A stretch of 64,000 nucleotides of DNA. Source: Flavobacteriaceae bacterium. GTDB taxonomy: Bacteria > Bacteroidota > Bacteroidia > Flavobacteriales > Flavobacteriaceae. The notes beneath the pieces were generated by a model. The model did not search any database. It saw only the letters and a list, made by a program, of their open reading frames with translations, and was not told the origin of the DNA. Numbering within the stretch: position 1 is the stretch's first letter; each line of letters starts with the position of its first letter. This document shows positions 27,620-36,185 of the stretch, piece after piece. The position numbers and the translations under genes were made by a program. The stretch is taken from contig JABSPK010000005.1 in assembly GCA_013214065.1 (NCBI GenBank), forward strand, positions 1 through 64,000. Direction: 5' to 3'.

Positions 27620-27745
27620 ATGGAATGTACAATGGAATGCCGACAGGCAACTGTTTACCAGAGGAGAAGCTACCTTTCAAGGGTTTTGGATTGGTTGGGC
27701 AACCTCAAGATCGAAGGGGCCGAGGGGCTCTCTAAAGTAAAATAA
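27620..27745 (+). CDS. Possible 41-residue ORF coupled to the racemase gene
   Basis: The frame runs from ATG 27620 to TAA 27743-27745, ending 5 bases before the racemase ATG. The last 28 residues (RRSYLSRVLDWLGNLKIEG and a charged tail) have a plausible amphipathic composition. There are several ATG choices at the start, and another frame from 27613 is also open for 40 codons. It could be a gene remnant or a leader peptide. I recognise no family. Confidence 0.3.
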   Translation: MECTMECRQATVYQRRSYLSRVLDWLGNLKIEGAEGLSKVK

Positions 27746-27750
27746 GGACT

Positions 27751-28443
27751 ATGAAGACCATTGGAGTTATCGGAGGCATGAGTTGGCAATCCTCCAAAGT
27801 GTATTATGAATATCTGAACGAATTGGTCGCTGGGCGACTGGGAGGGGCGCATTCCGCCAAGATCTTGATGAGTTCGGTCGATTTTGCCGAAATCGAACGC
27901 TTGACCTTTGAAGATGATTGGGATGCAATCGGCGATTTGATGGCCGAACATGCGCGATTGTTGGAGCGGGCAGGGGCCGATGTGGTCATCTTGGCCACCA
28001 ATACGATCCACTTGGTCAGTCAGGCCATACGGCGGGTTTTGAACGTCCCGTTTCTCCATATCGCCGAGGCCACAGGAGCGGCAATTGCCGAAAAGGGAAT
28101 TGGTAAAATCGCTTTATTGGGCACCCGCTTCACTATGGAAAAGGACTTTTATACCGATATTTTGGAACAGCGCTTCGGTCTAGAGGTATTGATTCCCGAC
28201 CTTGCGGCCCGCGAGCGCTTGCAACACATCATCTATAAAGAACTCGTTACCGGTACGTTTACCGAAGCCGCTAAGCAGGAATGCCTGCTCATGATCGATG
28301 CCCTGATCGCCAAAGGGGCCGAAGGGGTCATTTTAGGATGTACGGAACTTCCTATATTGATTCCTGCCAATGAAGTGGCGATACCATCATTCGATACGAC
28401 CATGATCCATGCCCGATCGGCGGTCGATTTCGCCTTGAAATGA
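27751..28443 (+). CDS. Aspartate/glutamate racemase family protein
   Basis: 230 residues. The fold signature starts at MKTIGVIGGMSWQSSKVYYEYLNE. In the two-Cys racemases the acid/base pair sits in a CNT-type and a GCTE-type motif. Here the first is VILATNTIHLV, with Thr in place of Cys, and the second is VILGCTELPIL with Cys. A Thr/Cys pair is the pattern of the YgeA-like subgroup, reported to act on L-Asp/L-Glu. The substrate is inferred from that. It is downstream of a possible small ORF and an ArsR-type operator, with GGACT just before the ATG. Confidence 0.88.
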   Translation: MKTIGVIGGMSWQSSKVYYEYLNELVAGRLGGAHSAKILMSSVDFAEIERLTFEDDWDAIGDLMAEHARLLERAGADVVILATNTIHLVSQAIRRVLNVPFLHIAEATGAAIAEKGIGKIALLGTRFTMEKDFYTDILEQRFGLEVLIPDLAARERLQHIIYKELVTGTFTEAAKQECLLMIDALIAKGAEGVILGCTELPILIPANEVAIPSFDTTMIHARSAVDFALK

Positions 28444-28497
28444 TTTTCTTTGTGCAGCGACCGAAAACCGGCCGCACTGAAATAAAAATCCATTCTT

Positions 28498-28848
28498 ATG
28501 AAAAAATTATTCCATTTGGAGACCTGTAAGACCTGTCAAAAGATTTTAGCTGTATTGCAACCTTTGGACGGGGTCGAACTGCGAGAGATCAAGTCGAAAG
28601 GGATTACCCCTGATGAATTGCAAGAAATGCGCGACCGTACCGATTCTTACGAATCGTTGTTCAGCAGACGGGCCATGTTGTTTCGACAACGGGGCTTAAA
28701 TGACAAAGTGCTTGATGAGGCGGATTATAAAAACCTGATTTTGGAACACTACACCTTTTTGAAAAGACCGGTGGTCATGGTCGATGATGCCATATTCATC
28801 GGTAATGCGAAAAAGCAGGTCGAAGGGGCGAAGGCCGCATTGCATTGA
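28498..28848 (+). CDS. ArsC/Spx-like thioredoxin-fold protein
   Basis: 116 residues. It has the ArsC-family layout: N-terminal strand followed by HLETCKTCQKIL (CxxC), a central helical region with FSRRAMLFRQRG, and the late conserved LKRPVVMVDDAIFIG near residue 95. The family includes arsenate reductases, YffB/YfgD-type proteins and Spx, and residue patterns do not separate these safely. No arsenic efflux gene is near, so arsenate reduction is uncertain. The stop codon overlaps the start of the EamA transporter (TGATG). Confidence 0.85.
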   Translation: MKKLFHLETCKTCQKILAVLQPLDGVELREIKSKGITPDELQEMRDRTDSYESLFSRRAMLFRQRGLNDKVLDEADYKNLILEHYTFLKRPVVMVDDAIFIGNAKKQVEGAKAALH

Positions 28849-29741
28849 TGGGAAAACGAACACTTGCTTTTTTGGCGGCCATCGGTGCCACGACCATTTA
28901 CGGGATCAATCATACCATCGCGAAGGGCGTGATGCCCGACTACGTTACCCCTTTTGGCTTCATTTTTTTGCGTGTCGTAGGGGCAAGTATCCTGTTCTGG
29001 GCCATTTCGTTCTTAGGACCCAAAGAATCGATTGACAAAAAAGATTGGCCGCGACTGGTACTGGCGGCGCTTTTGGGGATGGTCATCAACATGTTGTCGT
29101 TTTTCAAAGGACTTGAATTATCAACACCCATCAACAGTTCGGTCTTAGTAACGATCAGCCCGATAATCGTGGTCGTCCTTTCGGCCTTTTTCTTGAAAGA
29201 ACGGATTACCCTCAATAAGGGCTTGGGGATATTTTTAGGCTTTGTCGGCGCCTTGGCCCTAATCCTGTTCGGTGCCGAATTGCGTCAAGATGCCCCGAAC
29301 ATCCCCTTGGGTAATACCTTGTTCATTGTCAATGCCACTGCCTATGGGGCCTATTTGATCGTAGCCAAAAGCTTAGTGGCCAAGTACCACCCGTTTACCT
29401 TGATGCGCTGGTTGTTCACCATCGCGATGATCATCAATTTCCCCATTACCTTCGGCGATTTCATGCTGATCGAGTGGGCGACGATGCCGCTTTGGGTTTG
29501 GGGTGTGGTCGTATTCGTGATCATCGGAACCACCTTTTGTACCTACCTGTTCAATATTTTCGCCATGACCGAATTGAAGGCGAGTACGATCGGTGCCTTC
29601 ATCTACATCCAACCCGTCTTCGGCATCCTCTTCGCCTTGCTTACCGGAAAAGACAGTTTGACCGTAACCAAGATATCGGCTACGGTTTTGGTATTGGTCG
29701 GGGTGTATTTGGCTAGTAAAAAGGTGAAACAGCTTGGTTAA
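28848..29741 (+). CDS. EamA/DMT-family transporter
   Basis: 297 residues from the ATG at 28848, which overlaps the previous gene's TGA. About ten hydrophobic helices form two EamA repeats: first half around TIYGINHTIAKGV and STPINSSVLVTISPIIVVVLSAFFLKERITL, second half around STIGAFIYIQPVFGILFALLTGKDSLT. The LKERIT motif after helix four is typical of drug/metabolite transporters. The substrate is unknown. It is probably translated coupled to the ArsC-like gene. The 3' end overlaps the convergent barrel-protein gene by 4 bp (shared TTAA). Confidence 0.9.
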   Translation: MGKRTLAFLAAIGATTIYGINHTIAKGVMPDYVTPFGFIFLRVVGASILFWAISFLGPKESIDKKDWPRLVLAALLGMVINMLSFFKGLELSTPINSSVLVTISPIIVVVLSAFFLKERITLNKGLGIFLGFVGALALILFGAELRQDAPNIPLGNTLFIVNATAYGAYLIVAKSLVAKYHPFTLMRWLFTIAMIINFPITFGDFMLIEWATMPLWVWGVVVFVIIGTTFCTYLFNIFAMTELKASTIGAFIYIQPVFGILFALLTGKDSLTVTKISATVLVLVGVYLASKKVKQLG

Positions 29742-30958
29742 AAGAATTTATAGCCAAGCATCACGTTCAAGGTCGAATAATCGGTTTCGTAATCAAAGGC
29801 GTTTTCTACGAACAAATCTTTATTCGGGCTGAATCTGGCCTCAACGGTAAACCTACCGATTTGAACCCCGCCACCGAAAAACGTGCTGCTACTTGCCCGA
29901 TCATCGTCAAGATCTTCTGAAAACTCATAGTCAAGCACGAACTCTTGCAATCGGTCTTGGGCAAGTCCCGCATGAAAGTGTATTTTGACCAATTCGGATA
30001 CCGGAATATAGTAGCGTATGCCGAAGTAAAATTGGCTTGTTTGCAATTGAAGATCGACCGTTTGTGAATCGATTGTCGTTACTTCAGGAGGTGTGGAAAT
30101 CGAAATATTCTCTTCAATGGCACTATCGAAGGCGAGTCCTAAAAAGACACCGAGATGGATTGTTTTTACCACGATTTCGCCTTCAACACCGAAACGTAAG
30201 GCACTGATACCATCAAATTCCGGATTTAAATCATCCCTTGTCCTTTCCTGAAAAGTGAGACTACTTGATTGGAAACCGATCATTGGGGTTAGATGGAAAT
30301 CAACGGGATTTTCCTTTGTATTGTTTGCGGTCAGGTCTTCGTAATCCGAATCCAAGCATTTGTTGAAAGAGGAAACCAAGCGAACCAATTCCTTTCTCTT
30401 ATACCCGACATTGGCCAATTTTCCCTTGATTTCTTCGCAGCTTGAAAATATGTTGAAGAGTTGTTGTTTGTAATAATCGTTGACCGCGACGACATTCTGT
30501 TCAACATAGTACCGCTTGTAAACCAATGTGGTGAAAACACCTTCTTGGTTTTGGATGAAGAACTGTACACGTTTGGAACTGCTATATTCGAAAATGGATA
30601 AGCTTCCATTGAGCAATTGCTTCAGAAAGAGTGTCTTGGTCTCAAATTGCGGAACTTTGCTGTAATTCAGCTCCCGGGCATTGTCTGCCGAAGTTTGGAT
30701 TTCCACTTCCGCACTGAGGTATCGATTCCCATCCAAAAGGCCGAATCCCTTGATATCGACTGGGGAATACGTTCGGTACTTTTCATCTTTTTCCGTTTGG
30801 AAAGCAATGAGATCAGGGGTGTTGAGCCAATCATCGGTTTTAAATGATCCCTCTAGTTTTTGATTGTTGGCCGTGATGATGTACCCCTTGACTTCCTTGG
30901 TTTGGGAATACATCAAGCCAAAAGAAAGGAGTATAGAAAGGATAAAGAGATTTTTCAA
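29738..30958 (-). CDS. Exported protein with C-terminal outer-membrane-type beta-barrel
   Basis: 406 residues starting at TTG, since no ATG or GTG is in frame upstream. Residues 1-19 are a signal peptide (ending LMYSQ). Residues about 20-210 form a region with KGYIITANNQKLEGSFKTDDW and a helical part containing two Cys. Residues about 225-406 look like a small outer-membrane barrel (FHLTPMIGFQSSSL, GVFLGLAF, FYFGIRYYIPV, and a final LNVMLGYKFF). Alternating hydrophobic strands and the aromatic C-terminus support this. The function is unknown. Confidence 0.75.
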   Translation of the reverse strand: MKNLFILSILLSFGLMYSQTKEVKGYIITANNQKLEGSFKTDDWLNTPDLIAFQTEKDEKYRTYSPVDIKGFGLLDGNRYLSAEVEIQTSADNARELNYSKVPQFETKTLFLKQLLNGSLSIFEYSSSKRVQFFIQNQEGVFTTLVYKRYYVEQNVVAVNDYYKQQLFNIFSSCEEIKGKLANVGYKRKELVRLVSSFNKCLDSDYEDLTANNTKENPVDFHLTPMIGFQSSSLTFQERTRDDLNPEFDGISALRFGVEGEIVVKTIHLGVFLGLAFDSAIEENISISTPPEVTTIDSQTVDLQLQTSQFYFGIRYYIPVSELVKIHFHAGLAQDRLQEFVLDYEFSEDLDDDRASSSTFFGGGVQIGRFTVEARFSPNKDLFVENAFDYETDYSTLNVMLGYKFF

Positions 30959-31030
30959 TGGAAGTAGTTGTAATTGCCTTCCAAAGAACGCTATTTTGAA
31001 ATAGGTATCCTATGCTTTTATTCCAATAGT

Positions 31031-31504
31031 TCAAATATCTTTCGGCACCTTGGCGAACGTTCGGGTATCGGCCTTGGTGAGATACTTGAAATCTGGGGAG
31101 CGCTCCATTTTTTCGAAGGCCTCGAGAAATTGATCGGGTAGGCCCGATAGTTTCCTGGTGGTCAGGTCCATCCATCCCCCCATCATTTCACATCGGGCGA
31201 AATTCTTTCCATTGGCATCGAAGAAATCATGCTGGAACTCGAAGAACATCCCATCTTCACTGATTCCTTTGAGATCAAGCGAAACCTTGACAGGTTTCCC
31301 TACGAATACCTCCTTGAAATAGTACATGTGCTCGTAGAAAACCACGGGCCCGATCTGAAATTGGGCCATTGATTTCTGGTTAAAGCCCAGGATGCCCAAA
31401 TAGGCCATGCGGGTGTGGCTCATAAAGTTGATGTAGGCCGAATTGGCCAGGTGCCGGTTGGCATCCAAATCACTCCATCTGATATCGAATTCCTTGAAAA
31501 ACAT
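31031..31504 (-). CDS. Acyl-CoA thioesterase-like hotdog protein (4HBT type)
   Basis: 157 residues. The N-terminal FDIRWSDLDANRHLANSAYINFMSHTRMAYL is the 4-hydroxybenzoyl-CoA thioesterase-type motif, with the Asp at the active-site position. The remaining strands (VSLDLKGISEDGMFFEFQHDFF, NFARCEMMGGWMDL) complete a hotdog fold. It would hydrolyse acyl-CoA or acyl-ACP thioesters in the cytoplasm. The chain type is unknown. It is divergent from nitronate monooxygenase. Confidence 0.87.
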   Translation of the reverse strand: MFFKEFDIRWSDLDANRHLANSAYINFMSHTRMAYLGILGFNQKSMAQFQIGPVVFYEHMYYFKEVFVGKPVKVSLDLKGISEDGMFFEFQHDFFDANGKNFARCEMMGGWMDLTTRKLSGLPDQFLEAFEKMERSPDFKYLTKADTRTFAKVPKDI

Positions 31505-31548
31505 AGCTTTGATTTGTTATGCATGCATAATAGTTGTCAAAAATAGCA

Positions 31549-31556
31549 TAGATTTG
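31549..31556 (+). promoter_or_regulatory. Candidate -7 element of the nitronate monooxygenase gene
   Basis: TAGATTTG is a full TAnnTTTG match, 50 bases before the start. A TTG lies 13 bases upstream, closer than the 16 seen at other promoters here. A second near match, TAGATTTA, lies 20-odd bases further downstream. Confidence 0.4.
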
Positions 31557-31606
31557 AAGACGGTTCGCAAAAAACCTTAGATTTATCCATAACTTATAGT
31601 TTCACC

Positions 31607-32581
31607 ATGAGTCAAAAAGCCAGTTTTATTCCAGAATTGTCCCTTCCTGCCATCGCTGCCCCTATGTTCTTGATTTCGGGTCCGAAGTTGGTCATCGAAT
31701 GTTGCAAGAACGGCATCGTCGGCACTTTTCCCGCCTTGAACCAGCGAACCAGTGAGGGTTTTGAAGAATGGCTGATCGAAATCAAGACCACCTTGGCCGA
31801 ATGGGAAAAAGAAACCGGAAAAAAGGCGGCGCCTTTTGGGGTCAACATCGTGGTGCACCCGACGAACCCAAGGGTCGAGGCCGATGTGAAACTTTGCGTC
31901 AAACACCAAGTACCATTGGTAATTACCTCACTAGGGGCGGTACGCATGGTCGTCGATGCGATCCATAGTTATGGTGGACTGGTCTTTCACGACGTGATCA
32001 AAAAACGACATGCGCAAAAAGCGGCAGGGGCCGGTGTCGACGGTCTGATTTTGGTGGCCGCAGGGGCAGGGGGCCATGCAGGAACGATCAATCCGATGAC
32101 CTTGGTTTCCGAAACCCGGCAGTTCTTCGACAAAAACATCATCCTTTCAGGATGCATCAGTACGGGTAGGGATATCGCTTCCGCCCTTCAAATGGGGGCC
32201 GATCTCGCCTATATGGGAACCCGCTTCATTAATGTGGAGGAAAGTCGCGCCCCGGAAGAGTATCGTCAAATGATTATCGATTCGGGAGCTAGTGACGTTA
32301 CGTATACGGCTGCAATTTCTGGGGTTCATGCCAATTTTTTGACCAAAAGCCTCGAAGCGGCTGGACTCACCGCCGAAGATTTGAAGAAAGATCAAAAAGT
32401 GGATTTCGGCAAAGAACTCGATACCGAGCACAAGGCTTGGAAAACCATTTGGTCTGCCGGTCAGGGATCGGCACTGATCGATGATAGTCCATCGGTGGCC
32501 GAATTGACGGCACAGCTCAAAACCGAGTTCAAAGAAGCCATCGAAGCACAATACAAGTATTTGGAGCGCTATCCTAAGTAG
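31607..32581 (+). CDS. Nitronate monooxygenase family FMN enzyme
   Basis: 324 residues with the FMN-binding TIM barrel of the 2-nitropropane dioxygenase group. Motifs include LPAIAAPMFLISGPKLVIECCKNGIVGTFPALN, GLILVAAGAGGHAGTINPM (catalytic His in GGHAG), ILSGCISTGRDIASALQMGADLAYMGTRF (phosphate-binding loop) and a C-terminal SAGQGSALI. The family oxidises alkyl nitronates such as propionate-3-nitronate. Physiological substrates in flavobacteria are unknown. It is the first of three closely spaced plus-strand genes (29 and 24 bp gaps). Confidence 0.92.
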   Translation: MSQKASFIPELSLPAIAAPMFLISGPKLVIECCKNGIVGTFPALNQRTSEGFEEWLIEIKTTLAEWEKETGKKAAPFGVNIVVHPTNPRVEADVKLCVKHQVPLVITSLGAVRMVVDAIHSYGGLVFHDVIKKRHAQKAAGAGVDGLILVAAGAGGHAGTINPMTLVSETRQFFDKNIILSGCISTGRDIASALQMGADLAYMGTRFINVEESRAPEEYRQMIIDSGASDVTYTAAISGVHANFLTKSLEAAGLTAEDLKKDQKVDFGKELDTEHKAWKTIWSAGQGSALIDDSPSVAELTAQLKTEFKEAIEAQYKYLERYPK

Positions 32582-32610
32582 CCCCGATCAATTCGTAATC
32601 CGGAACTGCC

Positions 32611-33576
32611 ATGCCTCTTGTACCGTCAGATTACAAACCTCCATTTCTTTTCAGAAACGGACATTTCTCGACCATTTTCGCGGGGGTTATCCGTCGAGTG
32701 AACGGCCTGGTACAACAAAGGGAGCGCCTCGAATTGGACGATGGTGATTTTATGGACCTCGATTGGAGCGAGTCGGTTTTGCCGACCAAGAAACTCGTTA
32801 TCATCTTGCATGGCCTCGAAGGGGATGCCCAGCGACACTACATCATCGGCAGCGCACAAAAATTGAACTTGAACGGGTTCGATGCCTGTGCGGTTAATTT
32901 TCGTGGATGCAGCGGTGAAGACAACAGACACTATAAATCATACCATTCCGGGGCCACTGACGATCTCGCTCGGGTGGTCGACCATGTCAATGCAATCGGT
33001 AAATACGAGGAGTTGTATCTATTGGGCTTCAGCCTTGGGGGGAATATGAGCTTGAAATTCGTCGGGGAAAGTCATGCGGGCACGGAAACACTGAAGGCAG
33101 TCGTCGCGGTTTCGGTTCCTTGCGACCTGAAAGATGCCTGTGATCAACTCCTGCAATCAAAGAACGTTTTGTACTCGGCCCGCTTCAAAAAACACTTATT
33201 GGCCAAATTGCGTAAAAAGCAAGAACGGTTTCCCGATATGATCTCCAAGGAAGCGATCAAACGCATTCGTACATTAAAGGACTTCGATGACACCTATACC
33301 GCCCCAGCCCATGGGTTCGAAAATGCGCTCGATTACTATGCGAAATGCAGTAGCAATCAATTCTTGCCACATATCAAGGTGCCTTCTTTGATATTGAATG
33401 CTAAAAACGACAGCTTTCTAGGTGAAAAATGCTATCCGTATGAAATATCGGAAGCCAACACCATGGTGCATCTTGAAGTACCTGAATTCGGTGGGCATGT
33501 AGGTTTTTGGGGCAAAAAGAACATCAGTTACGCAGAGGAGCGCGCACTTCAGTTTTTTGAAAGCGTGAATCCATAG
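32611..33576 (+). CDS. Alpha/beta hydrolase, YheT-like
   Basis: 321 residues. Nucleophile elbow is LLGFSLGGNMSLKF (GxSxG), preceded by IILHGLEGDAQRHYIIGSAQKLN and AVNFRGCSGEDNRHYKSYHSGATDDL, both typical of the YheT/ABHD1-3-like group. Late motifs DSFLGEKCYPY and FGGHVGFWG supply the Asp and His. No signal peptide, so cytoplasmic. The substrate is unknown, with ester hydrolases expected. Confidence 0.92.
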   Translation: MPLVPSDYKPPFLFRNGHFSTIFAGVIRRVNGLVQQRERLELDDGDFMDLDWSESVLPTKKLVIILHGLEGDAQRHYIIGSAQKLNLNGFDACAVNFRGCSGEDNRHYKSYHSGATDDLARVVDHVNAIGKYEELYLLGFSLGGNMSLKFVGESHAGTETLKAVVAVSVPCDLKDACDQLLQSKNVLYSARFKKHLLAKLRKKQERFPDMISKEAIKRIRTLKDFDDTYTAPAHGFENALDYYAKCSSNQFLPHIKVPSLILNAKNDSFLGEKCYPYEISEANTMVHLEVPEFGGHVGFWGKKNISYAEERALQFFESVNP

Positions 33577-33600
33577 CTTGGTCGGTCAATCCGCCTTGTT

Positions 33601-34953
33601 ATGCGCTTTTTCTTCTTCTTAATGGCCTCTTTCGGCTTTTTAGCCTGCCATCCGCCTCGTGAATTCGATCAGCTCGAACCGAATTGTGAGACTGCCCTGT
33701 CAGCGAACGTTTCTTATGCCGAAGTACATGCCCTTTATCAAGATGGATTGTTACAGATCCAAAATGACTGGATCATCGAGGGGTATGTGAATTCATCGGA
33801 TCGCAGCGGTAACTTTTTCAGCATCCTCCACTTTCAAGATACCCCGGAAAACCCGACCATGGGCTTTCAAATCGAAATCGACCTGAGGGACAGTTACCTG
33901 CAATATCCAAGGGGAAGTAAGATCTACATTAAATTGAAGGGGTTGTTTCTGGGAAAGCGCAATGGTGTCTTCACCTTGGGCGGTACTTTTGAGGCCTTTG
34001 GTACGACTTCGGTCGGAAGGTTGCCGGCCTTGCAATTGCAAGACCATATCGTTCTCGACTGTGGGGCGCCGGTCGAATTGCGTGCCGTACCCGTAAGTAT
34101 TGGGGGGTTGGATATGGGTTTGACGAATACCTTGGTCACCTTTTCGCAATTGGAATTCGAACTTGATGCGCTAGGGCAGCCCATTGCATTGGAATTCGAG
34201 TCGACAGAGCGCGTTTTAATCGATTGTCTCGACGACCGACTTGGTATGGTGAACAGTGGATTTTCGGATTTCCATCAAACCCCAGTACCCGAAGGAAGTG
34301 GGTCGATTACCGGGGTGTTGTTGCGCGACGGTGACGACCTGCAATTGGCCATACGAGATCTTGAGGATATTCGTTTCGGTGAAGACCGTTGTGCGGAACT
34401 CATCACCGAATACACATCGACCGAATTGTTCTTTTCTGAATTGGCCGATCCCGATAACGATGCGGATGCCCGCTTTATTGAGTTGTACAACGCGGCGGAT
34501 ACCCCATTGGATTTGAATGGATGGAGCATTCGAAGATATACCAATGCGAATCTTGAAGTAGGATCTACGACGGATCTTTCGGGGCTTACCATAGCTGCCA
34601 AGGGCAGCCTTGTTATTTCACCCAATGCGGTGGTTTTTGAACAGGTATATGGGTTTAGCCCTGATTTGGGGGTGGGTTCGAATAGCCCTGCTGATTCCAA
34701 TGGCAACGATAATCTCGAATTGGTCGACCCTTTTGGCAGCGTGATCGATACCTTCGGGGTCATTGGCGAAGACGGTTCGGGTACCGATCATGAATTCGAA
34801 GACGGCAAAGCCGTTCGCAAGCCCGAAGTGATTCGGGGCAATCCGGTATATGATTTTTCGGAATGGACGGTTTTCAACGATACCGGGGGAGCCATGACCA
34901 TTGACCAACCACAAAACGCCCCGGAAGATTTTACACCAGGTCGTCGCGATTGA
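33601..34953 (+). CDS. DUF5689 and lamin-tail domain lipoprotein
   Basis: 450 residues. The leader MRFFFFLMASFGFLACHPP has a lipobox (FLAC), predicting lipid anchoring. Residues about 40-255 match DUF5689 (WIIEGYVNSSDRSGNFFSILHFQD, GSKIYIKLKGLFLGK), an OB-fold-like exported domain. Residues about 275-400 form a lamin-tail beta-sandwich (LFFSELADPDNDADARFIELYNAADTPLDLNGWSIRRY, NDNLELVDPFGSVIDTFG). Such proteins often accompany secreted nucleases or TonB receptors, and here the nearest such pair is at the left edge of the window, not adjacent. The function is unknown. Confidence 0.85.
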   Translation: MRFFFFLMASFGFLACHPPREFDQLEPNCETALSANVSYAEVHALYQDGLLQIQNDWIIEGYVNSSDRSGNFFSILHFQDTPENPTMGFQIEIDLRDSYLQYPRGSKIYIKLKGLFLGKRNGVFTLGGTFEAFGTTSVGRLPALQLQDHIVLDCGAPVELRAVPVSIGGLDMGLTNTLVTFSQLEFELDALGQPIALEFESTERVLIDCLDDRLGMVNSGFSDFHQTPVPEGSGSITGVLLRDGDDLQLAIRDLEDIRFGEDRCAELITEYTSTELFFSELADPDNDADARFIELYNAADTPLDLNGWSIRRYTNANLEVGSTTDLSGLTIAAKGSLVISPNAVVFEQVYGFSPDLGVGSNSPADSNGNDNLELVDPFGSVIDTFGVIGEDGSGTDHEFEDGKAVRKPEVIRGNPVYDFSEWTVFNDTGGAMTIDQPQNAPEDFTPGRRD

Positions 34954-34967
34954 GGTTGCTTCGGGGC

Positions 34968-35585
34968 TTATTCCGGTTTGATCGGAAAACCTTCACTGGC
35001 CAAGATTTGTTCCATTTGCAAGACGTGTCGCTCGCAATGGGCCGACATAAAAAGCAAGAGCTGTACCCCATCGACCGTCCCGAAAGGCAAATCGCTATTG
35101 AAGCGGTTTCGCAGGTCATCGGTCGTTTCCATGATATATTCGATCTGCTCTTCCCTTTTTTCGCGAAAGGCCCTGACCGTTTCCCTATGTGAACCGAACT
35201 TGCCGCTAGGTTCGAACCGCTCAGAGGTCTTGACTTTCCGATTTCTTTGGGTGATGGCTTCAACAAGCTGTTCATCGGTCAAGGAGACCTCCGATTTTTT
35301 AGAGGGATCCTCACCTTCTGCGATCGTTTTGCGCAATAGCTCCTGAAACGCCGTTTCAGACAAGGTGATATGTTCGGCACAGTTCGCGATCGACCAGCTA
35401 TCGGGCGTTGGTTTAAAATGCAATTGTAGTGAATCAAGGCCGTCGAGTACGCTCATCATATGGGCCATGGTCTTTTTCAAATGCATGCTGGCCGTTTTAC
35501 GATCTGAATCGGAGGGCCCGTTTTGTCCATAGGAAAATCCGAAAAGGAAGATCAGGGCAGCGAAAGGGATATGGTTTTTCTTCAT
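34968..35585 (-). CDS. Exported DinB-like protein
   Basis: 205 residues with a signal peptide (MKKNHIPFAALIFLFGFSYGQ). The rest is a DinB-like helical bundle: TPDSWSIANCAEHITLSETAFQELL carries the first conserved His, and LLLFMSAHCERHVLQMEQIL the last two. This is the second DinB-superfamily member here, but it is exported while the one at 26748 is cytoplasmic. The function is unknown. It is convergent with the DUF5689 gene, 14 bp apart. Confidence 0.85.
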   Translation of the reverse strand: MKKNHIPFAALIFLFGFSYGQNGPSDSDRKTASMHLKKTMAHMMSVLDGLDSLQLHFKPTPDSWSIANCAEHITLSETAFQELLRKTIAEGEDPSKKSEVSLTDEQLVEAITQRNRKVKTSERFEPSGKFGSHRETVRAFREKREEQIEYIMETTDDLRNRFNSDLPFGTVDGVQLLLFMSAHCERHVLQMEQILASEGFPIKPE

Positions 35586-35702
35586 TGGTAATTGTTTAAC
35601 CGGTCAAGGCCACCTCGAGGCCATGATCCGTAGCCCATAAAATTAAGAATTGGATCGATTCATACGATAGCGCATGGCCTTTTTTAGTACCTTCACTTGC
35701 CT

Positions 35703-36179
35703 ATGGAAACCCAACAACTTTTCTTCAACACCATACGCGAAGGCAATCTCGAGAGTATACGGACCTTTTTGGACGAAACCCCTGGATTTATTGAGATAAA
35801 AGACGCCCGGGGATCGACGGCTTTGTTGTTGGCCACCTATTACGGACATGGTGATTTGGCTGATTTTCTAATTGCGAAAGGGGCTGAGGTCGATGCGCAG
35901 GACGGTTCGGGCAATACCGCTTTAATGGGGGTCTGTTTCAAAGGCTACCTCGAATTGGCCGAAACGCTCATCAAGGCAGGGGCCGATGTCAACCATATCA
36001 ATGCCATGGGGGCGACCTGTTTGATCTATGCCGTAACGTTCAACAAGGCCGATATCGTGACCCTCCTCTTACAGTACGGCGCGCGAACCGACATCAAAGA
36101 CCCTCGGGGCATGACCGCTTTGGATCATGCGAAAATGCAGGAACATAGGGCGATGATCGAAATGCTCGAAAAATCGTAA
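35703..36179 (+). CDS. Ankyrin-repeat protein
   Basis: 158 residues from the ATG at 35703, two codons after a TTG alternative. It has four to five ankyrin repeats: EGNLESIRTFLDETPGFIE, GSTALLLATYYGHGDLADFLIAKGAEVDA, GNTALMGVCFKGYLELAETLIKAGADVN, GATCLIYAVTFNKADIVTLLLQYGA and a last half repeat. No signal peptide. It presumably mediates protein-protein contact, and the partner is unknown. It is 6 bp before the Nudix gene, in a likely three-gene operon. Confidence 0.92.
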   Translation: METQQLFFNTIREGNLESIRTFLDETPGFIEIKDARGSTALLLATYYGHGDLADFLIAKGAEVDAQDGSGNTALMGVCFKGYLELAETLIKAGADVNHINAMGATCLIYAVTFNKADIVTLLLQYGARTDIKDPRGMTALDHAKMQEHRAMIEMLEKS

Positions 36180-36185
36180 TAACCG

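Noticed and set aside
26748-35585. The two DinB-family genes as a recent duplication
   Set aside because: One is cytoplasmic and 153 residues, the other exported and 205. Similarity is limited to the His pattern.
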